A DNA stretch of 64,000 nt from Toxorhynchites rutilus septentrionalis. Taxonomy: Eukaryota > Arthropoda > Insecta > Diptera > Culicidae. Shown piece after piece: positions 33,172 through 42,617 of the stretch; position 1 is the first letter of the stretch, and each line of letters begins with the position of its first letter. The notes under the pieces are model-generated. The model ran no database searches, was not told where the DNA came from, and saw nothing but the letters and a program-made list of their open reading frames with translations. The stretch is from the NCBI RefSeq assembly GCF_029784135.1, contig NC_073746.1, positions 15,700,416-15,764,415 on the forward strand, in the 5' to 3' direction. The translations under genes were made by a program, and so were the position numbers.

Positions 33172-36100
33172 TTGCATCCTGGGTTCGATGCGTCAGTATC
33201 AAACAGTAATCCTAACTCAAGTGGTCAACACAGTCGGACAGCGCCTAATCCTCCAAGACACAACGATTCCGTTGGTGTAACAACAGCAACTACTTCTGCA
33301 ATCTCTTCCAATTCAGCTGTAGAATCTCGTGGTGTCAACGTTTTCCTATCGACCGTTGTCGTCAAAGTGCTAGACGGTTATGGAAATGAACATTTGACGC
33401 GAGCTCTTCTAGATAGTGGCTCACAAAGCAGTCTAATGAGTGACCGACTTTGCCAAAAACTCCGATTGTTCCGTCATCGTATTGATCAACCTCTACTAGG
33501 CGTCGGTGAATTTCCGATTCGAGCAGTTTGTTCGGTAGCTACCGAAGTTAGGTCGAGAGTCAGCGATTTCTCTATTCCTCTCAATTGTTTGGTACTCAAA
33601 AAATTGACAACTGATCTACCCGCTGTGAGCATCGCTACAACAAACTGGCATATACCTAACGACATCACACTGGCCGATCCTGAGTTCAATATTGCCCGGA
33701 AAGTGGATCTGATTATTGGTGCGGAACATTTTTATACAATCCTTCAAGGAGGCCGGTTGCAAATAGGCCCACAAGCCCCAACCTTAATTTGGTTGGTTTG
33801 TATCTGGCAAAGCATCTTATGATCCCATGCCCCAAGCTTTGGTTTGCTGCACCTCCACTCTTGAAACACTGAGTCGAAACATCGAGAAGTTTTGGAAACT
33901 AGACGAACTGGATAATGTCAACCTTTCCCCCAACGATCAATTTTGCGAGACATTCTATAAGGAAACGGTCACAAGAAATATCCCAAGAAAGAAGGTTTCG
34001 AAACCATGACAGGCGAGTCTTACTCCAACGCAAAATCCCGACTAGAATGTTTAGAACGTCCTAGACCTAGTCCTAGACCAAACTCTCATTCTGAAAGAAA
34101 GGTACCACGCATTCATGGCAGAATTTATAGAACTGGGGCACATGCATGAGGTACCTACGGACGAACCAAATCCCGCTACGGTATGCTATCTTCCACATCA
34201 TGCGGTGTTGAAAGAATCAAGCACCACTACCAAGGTACGGAGTGTGTTTGACGCTTCTGCCAAAACAAGTACTGGATTCTCGCTCAACGATTCGCTACTA
34301 GTTGGTCCTGTCATACAAGATGAGCTCTTCGATATACTGCTCCGATTTCGTAAAGGTTCGGTTGTATTGTTAGCTGATATCGAGAAAATGTATCGTCAGA
34401 TCGGACTACATCCCGATGACCGACATCTCCTACGTGTGTTGTGGAGATTCAATAAGACCGACCCGATAACTGTATACGAGATGACCACAGTGACATACGG
34501 ATTGGGGCCATCGTCGTTCCTGGCGACACGCACACTTCATCAACTCGCCGAAGATGAAGGTGATTTGTTTCCTCTCGCCGCAGCCGCATTAAAGCGAGAT
34601 TTTTATATGGATAACTTTGTTCGAAGCGAAGTAGATATCACGACAGCAGTACGATTGCGCAAAGAAATGGACGAATTAATGAACCGTGGAGGCTTTTCCC
34701 TGAGGAAATGGTGTTCGAATTTCCCCCATGTATTGGAAGGAGTAGCACCAGAAAACTTAGCCCACCCCCCAAATGAAGACCGTGAACATGGAGAAATTGT
34801 GAAAACCTTGGGGATTTCTTGGAAGCCTACGACTGATCAGTTCTGTTTTAATTTCGGGCCATTTTCTACGGACGGAAAGATTACGAAAAACCGAATCTTG
34901 TCTGTCATTGCTCAATTATATGACCCATTGGGATTAATCGCTCCTATCGTTGTACGCGCGAAGATTTTCATCCAACAACTTTGGTTGATGTCTATCGATT
35001 GGAACGAAGAAGTGCCTGGAGAGGTGCGTACTACATGGAAACGTTTCGTGGAGGACCTGCCATCGCTAGTCAATTTTCGGGTTCCGCGGTTTGCCTTTGA
35101 CGTGGGGGAGGTGCGGCTGCATTGCTTCTCGGACGCATCGGAATCAGCTTTTGGAGCCTGCATCTACGCACGGACGGCTCAGGCCAACGGTCAAGTTAAG
35201 GTGATATTATTGGCAGCGAAATCTAGAGTGGCACCCTTACAAAAACGTACCATCCCGAGACTGGAATTATGCGCAGCTCAACTCGGCGCTCGCTTGTCGT
35301 CGAGAGTTATCACTGCACTGAATCTGGAAGCCGTACCTATTTTCTATTGGACCGACTCGATGGTAGTAGTATATTGGCTTCGGGCACCACCACAAACCTG
35401 GAAACCCTTTGTGGCAAACCGGGTAGCAGACATTCAAACCCGAACAAACGGTGCTTCATGGATGCATGTACCTGGAATGGATAACCCCGCCGATATTGTA
35501 TCCAGAGGTTTGATCGTACAACAATTGCTAACTTGCAAAATATGGATTAATGGACCCAGTTGGTTGGGAAGGGGAGAGGAAAATTGGCCGAAGCTGGAAA
35601 TCCCGAGAGTAACACATGCAGATGGAGACACGGAACGTAAAACAACCACATTACTACTGCAAAATCCACCACCACTCAACCCTTTATTTACCCGATCATT
35701 TTCGTATAATCGTCTACTGCGTACGACTGCTTACTGCTTGAGGTTCATTCGTCATATACAAAAGGGACCGAAGCAATCTACCATCACTCTCCAACCTAGT
35801 GAACTCGAAAATGCAAGGGATTGTCTTGTGAAGATCGTCCAAAAAGAATGCTTCAAAACGGAGCTTCATCTGCTCAAAAGAGGAAAACTGGTACCGAAGA
35901 ATTCCACACTCAAGCTTCTGAACCCTTTCGTGGATTCGTCGGGTATAATCCGAGTCGGTGGCCGGCTCAGATTGTCGGAAGAGGCTTACAATACCAAACA
36001 TCAAATCCTACTCCCTGGTTTCCACCGATTTACTCGAATGTTTTTGTTATCATAACACTGCAAATTGGTTCATGGTGGGATATCGCTCACATTGGGAGTA

Positions 36101-37243
36101 GTTCGCAACGATTATTGGCCTACAAATGGAAGAAGGGCTGTACGTAGCGTGATACGCAGTTGCTATCGTTGTACTCGTGTTAACCCTCGTCCATTACAGC
36201 AACCAATCGGACAATTACCCATCGTCAGAATTAAACCCAGTCGCCCCTTCGCATCCACAGGAATCGATTACTATGGACCTGTGTTTGTAAAGTTCGCAAA
36301 CCGTAGGATTGTTCCTACCAAAGCCTATATTGCTCTGTTCGTCTGCTTCAGTACAAAAGCTGTACACATTGAGCTGGTGGGGGACTCATCCACAGCTTCC
36401 TTTCTATCCGCTCTCCAACGGTTCGTAGCTAGACGAGACAAGCCCGATAATATTTTTTCGGACAACGCCACAAACTTTGTCGGTGCTCGAAATGAACTGC
36501 ACGATCTTTATCAAATGTTCTCAAATCCTAAAGAAACCGATCGTATCGTTAACGCTCTCGCAAATGAAGGAATACGATGGAATATGATTCCCCCGCGCGC
36601 CCCCAACTTCGGCGGCTTATGGGAGGCCGCTGTGAAGGTGGCAAAAAAACATTTGCTTCGTCAGTTAGGCAGCACCCCTCTACTGTACGAGGACTTGGTC
36701 ACGATACTGTCGCAAGTAGAAAGTGCGATGAACTCTAGACCATTAGCACCATTATCGGAGGATCCTAACGACTTCGAAGCCATCACGCCAGGCCATTTTT
36801 TGGTCGGTTCACAACTCCAAGCTCTACCTTACCCAGACATGATGGACGTTCCAGTGAACCGGTTGAGGAACAGATACCAGATTATCCAGCAGAAACAACA
36901 GCAGTTTTGGCACCACTGGAAGACTGAGTACCTTGAGGAGCTCCAACGACAGGCCGCCATTCATCAGCGTCCCGTTGATCTCAAAGTCGGCCAAGTGATG
37001 ATACTGCAAGACAACCTTTTACCACCAGTGCGCTGGCCACTAGTTCGCATCTTGGAGCTGCATCCTGGGCAGGACGGAGTGACTCGTGTGGTTACCGTGC
37101 GTACCTCAACTGGTTCGACATTCAAGCGAGCTGTGACGAAACTTTGTCCATTGCCTATGATGAACGAAGAAGAGACGAGCATGCAGATTAATGCAACACC
37201 CAACCCGGATAGCATCGGAAATAACAAACAGAAGCTATTGTGA
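33172..37243 (+). pseudogene. BEL/Pao pol: protease, RT, RNase H, integrase
   Basis: The protease is in 33172-33822 (ALLDSGSQSSLMS active-site region). A frameshift near 33790-33825 moves to the next frame. A short degraded linker with a TGA at 34007-34009 leads to the reverse transcriptase from 34115 (LADIEKMYRQIGLHPDDRHL, YGLGPSSFLA, then FYMDNFVRS where the second catalytic Asp is replaced by Asn). RNase H follows (HCFSDASESAFGACIY, LELCAAQLGARL, YWTDSMVVVYW). A TAA at 36053-36055 falls in the integrase zinc finger. The integrase core from 36065 keeps STGIDYYGP, DNATNFVGA and FGGLWEAAVK, with a typical BEL C-terminal domain. Dead as found. Confidence 0.9.
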
Positions 37244-37326
37244 ATTTCAAACCCGAAGAAGAAGAACTAGTTGAATTGAATATATTTCGAATATCAGTGA
37301 AATGTTTCATTTCAGGTGGCCGGCTA

Positions 37327-37706
37327 GGATAAGTTTAAGATTAGATTTGATTCGCATTTTTAAATAATTTAATCTGTGTAGAATCCAGCTCTTAAACCGA
37401 CTGCTGAACGCAGCGTATCTTGAAAACGCACCACTAGTGTTGCACAATTGGTCAGTTTCTAGACAGTTCCTTTTCCTCGATCTTTAATTTTACTTTAATC
37501 GTTAGAGTCATTATTAGCCGGTCACCATTAGCCATAGTTGGAAAGTACATGTGTTTAGATCGCAATAAAGATTGGATTTTGGATTGGATTGGATTCTACA
37601 TTTTGGACTACGAGAAATAGTAGCTTACTAAAAGTTTTCGCGTCGTTGTTTGGTGAATATTTAACCCCGAAAGTTTAAGCTCGTGATTCGACTCCCTGAT
37701 AAAACA
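37327..37706 (+). repeat. 3' LTR of the BEL/Pao element
   Basis: Matches the 5' LTR apart from a few single-base changes (for example gcgcaattgg / gcacaattgg) and a tandem ggattggattggatt expansion after aataaag. Confidence 0.85.
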
Positions 37707-38222
37707 GTTTTAGTGGGAAACTATTTTCGTATCCAGATGTCGACACCGTACCGTTGTCATCGCGGATACGTTTCATTCCGTTTCCACCGTAAAGTGTATT
37801 CGTGAATCAGGCCCATCAGCTCAATCGGACTTAAGGGAGAGTGGCGCAAAGCGGTCAAAATTTGAGTTTTTTGAAAATCGAAAAATCATCTAAGGGGGAA
37901 GTAAAGGAAGTCGGGGGATTCGAAAAAAAATTTTGATCCCAAACGTCTTAAAATTGCATTAAAGATCTAGGTGCCTATTCTGTATTCCGACGGATTTCTA
38001 TTTCGTTCGAAAGTGATATTTCGATCGTTTTCGAATTTACCATTCCCTATTCCAATCGTTTTGCTCGTTTCGAACGAAAGTGTTAGAAAATTTCGAATAT
38101 GCATCGATCTGTCAAAAACCGATAAACAAAAAGAAACACCGTATTAAATAGCGGCGAGTGCGAGTTGAATTTCAGTTAATTTTTGATCCTAAGAGAAATT
38201 TGTGAGAAAATTTTCTCGTTCA

Positions 38223-39361
38223 ATGGATTCCGTTTTGTTACCGATTTTGGCGGAGCAAGAAGAAATTGGAATGCCTTGCTACCATCGGCGAAACCACCGA
38301 AAATCAACCGACTTCATAAAACTTTCTGATGAAGCGTAAGTATCCGTCTCAAAAATCCCATGTTTGTTTCTCTTATTGATTAATTTTGCCCTTATTCAGA
38401 TTCATCAAAAGTTTTCGTCTAAGTAAGGAAGCTTTTCGGTACGTTTTAGAGGAAATTGAGAACTGCCTTACCACAAGGAAAGGTGGTCTATCCACGGAGG
38501 TGAAACTCGCAGCATGTTTGCGATTCTTTGCTGAAGGAAATTATCAACATGGAGCAGGGCAAGATTATCACATTGCCATAGCACAGCCCACATTTTCCAA
38601 GGTGCTGACTGAAATGCTTAACATTCTGGAGCGGACACTGTGTAAGAAATGGATTTCCCTAAATATGACGGAAGACGAACAGCGGCGTGCTAAACTACAC
38701 TTCTATCAGAAAACATCAATTCCGGGTGTTATTATGTGTTTGGATGGAACCCACGTAAAAATTATTCCACCTAAGCTGAATCGAAATTTGTTTTTTAATC
38801 GGAAGGGATTTTATAGTCTCAACGTTCTGATTGTAAGTATTATTAGTATTTGAATTAACAAATCAATGAACAAATACTCTTTTTTATCAACATAGGTTTG
38901 TGACGATCAGCAAAGGATTCGTTTCGTTGATCCTACCTTCCAGGGATCTAATCATGACTCTCATATATGGCGTGTAAGCCCTGCAAGAACTCACTTTGAG
39001 CAGCTTCACCAAAATGGTGAAGTTAATACTAAGATTCTAGGTAATGTTCAACTACAATATTTTAGTATACTTGTATGTACTGTGTGATAAAATATTTTCA
39101 GGTGATGCTGGTTATCCATCGGAACCTTGGTTAGTAACGCCATTCAGAGCAGCGGAGGAAGGGAGTTTGGAGAGCGATTTTAATCGCAGGCATGCCTTGG
39201 GTCGTGCTATCGTCGAGCGGACAATCGGTTTACTAAAAAATCGGTTTAGATGCATCCTTGGCGCGAGACAACTTCACTACAATCCTACTAAATGCGCTCA
39301 AATTATAAATGTATGCTGTGCACTTCACAATATATGCTTAGAATTTGGTCGTTCTCAGTAG
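38223..39361 (+). CDS. Harbinger transposase (HARBI1-like DDE nuclease), four exons
   Basis: Cuts and inserts Harbinger DNA. Exons as I read them: 38223-38335 (ATG; MDSVLLPILAEQEEIG...), 38400-38832, 38896-39040 and 39102-39361 (TAG), each with GT/AG borders (GCGTAAGT, ATTGTAAGT, AGGTAATG donors). They sum to 951 nt, a whole number of codons, giving 316 residues with no internal stop. The middle has a helix-turn-helix-like region (LSKEAFRYVLEEIE...). Catalytic residues: Asp in CLDGTHVKI, Asp in GSNHDSHIW, Glu in AIVERTIGLLKNRFR. The last part (YNPTKCAQIINVCCALHNIC) is the classic HARBI1 C-terminus. The intact frame suggests a recently active copy. Confidence 0.88.
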
Positions 39362-39626
39362 TTATAATATGTTATGCAGCTGTTTACATAATAAACTTTT
39401 GTTTAAATTAATATTTATGACTGTTAAATTTCATCTAACTTGTTTGCAAATGCTCAAATAAATAACAACCACCGGAAAAGGAAGTGTCTTCCTTACTTAA
39501 CTATGGTTTCGGCAGAATTATTTACTCTTATTCCTGCCAACACTTTGAGAACATGTCATTATCGATTTCTCGTAAGCAGGCCAAGTATTCAAATAACCAT
39601 TGTTAATACTTTTTGCGTTGTTTTAA

Positions 39627-39976
39627 CCCCTTGCTGTACGATTTAATTTCCAACAGCACGGCCCAAAACGAGCACTTCGAGTCGTTCCGCTACTCTGCTG
39701 AGTGTGGGTATCTAACATGGGTGCCCTATGATGAGCAAATACATGTTGTGTTTAAAATAAAAACGAAGGAGTTATTACTACGTACTAACTCGTTCGTTTT
39801 TATTTTAATTATAATATTCAAATTATATTTTATATTTTTAGCTCATTCAATTTTTTTTTTAAATAACGGAAATTTGATAATCTTCAGTTGTCGGTATCCT
39901 CATCATATGCCTGAAGCTATGTAATTATTTCACATCGAGAAACAACGAGTGAAGTTCAATGTTGTACGTGAAGGGG
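39627..39976. mobile_element. piggyBac-type MITE with TTAA duplication
   Basis: The left end is CCCCTTGCTGTACG, the right end in reverse complement CCCCTTCACGTACAAC, with TTAA on both sides (39623-39626, 39977-39980). 350 bp, no transposase. It sits between the convergent Harbinger genes, so it has not interrupted either. Confidence 0.8.
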
Positions 39977-40224
39977 TTAAGGAAGTTCCATAAACTATAG
40001 GCGAAATTCGTGAATTTTAAAAAAGTTTATATAATTTTGATGCTATTCCAAACAAACTTCAAAGAAAAAATTAAGTAAGATTTTTCTTCCATGGAAAGAT
40101 ATAAAAATACGATTAGAACTTTTTTCATTTTTTTATACTTGAGTTACAATATAAAGATAAAAAATCAGATCACTGATATTTTGAAACATTATTCTAATGT
40201 TCTGAAATATACGCAATCTGCGTT

Positions 40225-41107
40225 TCAAGGATTTGTCGCTATTGATTCCTCCAGCGCGATCTTCTCCATCTCGTGGTTATGTCGTTTTTGTTCACTCAGA
40301 TGTTCTTTGAGTGTGGCATCCACGGAAAGAATCGCTCGAGCTGATTGGCGCTGATAATGAACCAGATCACTCAAATTCTTGTTTGTGTTTTTTAACAGGG
40401 ATTTCACATTGGTGTGAAATTTGTTTTGTTGCTCGACTTGCAGCTCTAATAGCCTCGTGGTAGAAGGTCTGGATTTTTTCGGCTGAGAGGGCTGGAAGTG
40501 AATGGTATTATTGATACCGTCACACTCGTCGGAAGTACCATAATATATAAAATTTTCCTGGTCTGCAGCTTGAGGTTCACCCGAAGGCGAACCCAACTGT
40601 GTTCCATGAGATGAGGTACCCGGGATTCCTTCCACGGTCGCAAGTAACCCAGTTAGTAGAACTGCCTGCTCCTCCAGCTCGGACAAATTGATAATTTTAT
40701 TGGGTCCTCCACCTGTCGCCCTCTGCTCCCGTTTGTTGTGAGCGAGTTTTCGCTTTAATCCGGACTTATAGTCCGCCCAAACCTACACAGAAAACCAGGG
40801 CAAAAATAAGACTATAAACATATGTTTCGGATTCGTTTTAGTATATACCTTTTTCCATCCACTTCCATCGCGAATAGGCGGTCCCAAACTATTGACTTCT
40901 GCCGCCAGATCATCCCAGAAGGGTCCGGAATTTCCTCGGGAGAAACCCTTTGCTATGTCCGGCTCTTGCTCCAGAAGCAGCACAATCCGCTCGAACTGAT
41001 TTTTAGTGGTTGTTTTGTTTTTGTTTTTTTCCCTGTTGAACGTTAAAATTAATTTAAAGAAAAAAATGATTAAAAATTAGCTTACATTTTTGCAGTTCAC
41101 CGCTCAT
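40225..41107 (-). CDS. Harbinger Myb/SANT-like DNA-binding partner protein
   Basis: Companion protein that binds the element and helps the transposase reach DNA. The main exons are 41032-40849 (FERIVLLLEQEPDIAKGFSR, then WDDLAAEVNSLGPPIRDGSG...WKK) and 40782-40225 (VWADYKSGLKRKLAHNKREQ..., a GGGPN turn, a charged coiled C-terminus to ...EESIATNP). Donor GGTATATAC and acceptor TGTGTAG join them in phase. A small first exon (ATG at 41105-41107, MSGELQK) is likely, but a run of seven A after its acceptor puts the frame out by one, so either the start lies elsewhere or the A-run has slipped. Confidence 0.78.
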
Positions 41108-41399
41108 CCGCTGCGGAAATTATTCACTCCTTCATAAACAAAGTGGGTTTGACGTTTGGTTTGATTCGAATGAAAGATGTTCGAAAACAAAACAGTCCGA
41201 ACGAAAGGTATTCGAATTTGAAAACACCTCGAACGAAACAGGGAATGGAATTTACCAAGTCGTTCGAAATATTTCGAATCGATTGAAATACAGAATAGAC
41301 ACCCTAGTGTCATCTCGAAAATTTTATTTGTTGTCAAAAATCGACACTCTGGAACTTAGTTTTTTTTTTGGAATATGAGACGATACGTATAGTTTTGGG

Positions 41400-41944
41400 G
41401 GTTCCCGGAATAAATCGCCACAGAAAACGACTGCAACAGAAACCACCGCTTATAAAATGTGTAGTAGGCTATAAATATTGTGGCGCGGTATTGTATTTCA
41501 AAACAAGAATTAACCGGGCAAACGTATCGCCCCAGGCAAACGTAACGCCCCGGGCAGACGTATACCGTCCGACGCTCGCTAGAGCTCGGTCGGACATTGC
41601 TAAAGGATCGTATCCTATGTTTCAAACTAACCGGGCAATCAGTGGATCCCAGGTTTGCGTGCGAGACACCGCCGCTTCCGACGGCGGGTCGGCGGTGGAC
41701 TCGGATTGCGTCATCTTGGCGGCATGGGCCGCCTCGATTCCTTATCCTCGCCAAATGGGGACTTCGTCCCCATTACATTGTCCTCAGAATAAATTTCGAA
41801 AAACGAGAACAAGAGAATAAATTTATAATAGAAATGTGAGGCACATGATGTTTTTCCCGCGCCAAATATTTCTAGCCTACTACACTTTTTCTAAGCGGTT
41901 GTTTCTGTTGCAGTTGTTTACTGTGGCGATTTATTCCGGTCACC
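41400..41944. mobile_element. 545-bp element with long inverted repeats and 9-bp duplication (Mutator-like)
   Basis: The left end is ggttcccggaataaatcgcc, the right end in reverse complement ggtgaccggaataaatcgcc. Matching continues for about 85-90 bp (acagaaaacgactgcaacag, gtgtagtaggcta, ggcgcg). Flanks agttttggg are identical (41391-41399, 41945-41953). Nine-base duplications with long inverted repeats point to a Mutator-type transposase. The core is GC-rich with three near-repeats of (g)gcaaacgtatcgcccc. Confidence 0.82.
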
Positions 41945-42617
41945 AGTTTTGGGTGCTAATAAAAATAGTTATCTCGATTTTTCATTCGTAACTTGCTGCG
42001 AAATGTTGATTTGCACTATAATATACCCTATGGAAAATAGTAGCTCATTCAGACTTCATTTACTAGTGTCCAAGACGCTAAAATTTGAGATTTTTGAAAA
42101 CCAAAAAATCACCGGAAATCGGGTTTTTCAATTTTTTTTGATGCCAAATGTATTAAAATTGCATGACACGTCAATATTCAGTTATCTAAAAAAAAAATTG
42201 ACTTTTCAGACAAAAATTATTTTTTTTCAAGATAGCTGTAAATTTTGACAAGTAATGCAATTTTAATACATTTGGCATCAAATTTTTGTTTTTAAAAACC
42301 AGTGATTCAGTTCAGTGGTTTTAACCTCGATTTTCAGTGGTCTTTCGTTTAAAAAAAAAACTAAAATCATCTTTTGATGATTTTTTTTTTCGAGATGACT
42401 TTTGACATCATACTTTTTTTGTCGAAAACCCAGATTTCCTTTACTCCCCATTTGGGTGATTTTTTTTTCAAAAAACTCAAACTTTGACCGCTTTGCGCCA
42501 CTCTTCCGTAAGTCCGATTGAGCTTATATTTTGCATAGAGTGTTTATTCGAGATGGTGAACTTTTTTTATGAGGTAACTTTTTGAAATACGAGATGACCA
42601 TTTTCATTGGCACCCTA

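Larger units (their letters stand above)
31029..37706 (+). mobile_element. BEL/Pao LTR retrotransposon, decayed
   Basis: Two LTRs of about 360-380 bp (31029-31391 and 37327-37706) frame gag, protease, reverse transcriptase, RNase H and integrase segments in the BEL/Pao order. The LTRs differ by only a handful of substitutions plus a small ggattggatt expansion in the 3' copy, so insertion is fairly recent even though the coding part holds several stops. A primer-binding candidate (tttgatgccgtgaccagg) follows the 5' LTR. The 5-bp target duplication could not be fixed because the exact LTR start is uncertain. Confidence 0.88.
30762..37814. mobile_element. Harbinger-like MITE (3-bp TSD atc) split by a BEL retrotransposon
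   Basis: The ends are GGTCCTGATTCTCGAATACA and, in reverse complement, GGGCCTGATTCACGAATACA, flanked by atc (30759-30761 and 37815-37817). Without the BEL insert it is about 377 bp. The same family occurs at 59292-59539 (TSD atg) and, degraded, near 51605-51985. Confidence 0.85.
37970..41303. mobile_element. PIF/Harbinger DNA transposon, full length
   Basis: 3,334 bp. The ends are GGTGCCTATTCTGTATT and, in reverse complement, GGTGTCTATTCTGTATT, flanked by CTA (37967-37969 and 41304-41306). It encodes two convergent genes, as usual for the superfamily: a DDE transposase (+) and a Myb/SANT-like protein (-). Between their 3' ends lies a piggyBac-type MITE. Both genes look little damaged, so this is the least decayed transposon in the window. 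Confidence 0.92.
30660..42615. mobile_element. TA-flanked palindromic MITE hosting a 12-kb nest
   Basis: The outer ends are gggtgtcaatgaa (left) and, in reverse complement, gggtgccaatgaaa (right), flanked by TA (30658-30659, 42616-42617). Words match across the nest: caaaaagttacctta / caaaaagttacctca, cacc(a/t)ctcga, ctatgcaaaatat, agctcaatcggactta, gtggcgcaaagcggtcaaa. The visible pieces are 30660-30761, 37815-37969, 41304-41399 and 41945-42615. Together they make an element of about 1 kb with a strong inner hairpin (tgatgccaaatgtattaaaa at about 42140 and its inverse near 42260). A Tc1/mariner-mobilised MITE is the simplest reading. Confidence 0.75.

Noticed and set aside
33486..33689. Minus frame opposite BEL protease
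   Set aside because: Shadow of the protease frame, which has the DSGSQSS active site.
31029..37706. Considered whether the BEL/Pao element might be an endogenous retrovirus with an envelope gene
   Set aside because: After the integrase stop (37243) only about 80 bp precede the 3' LTR, leaving no room for an envelope gene.
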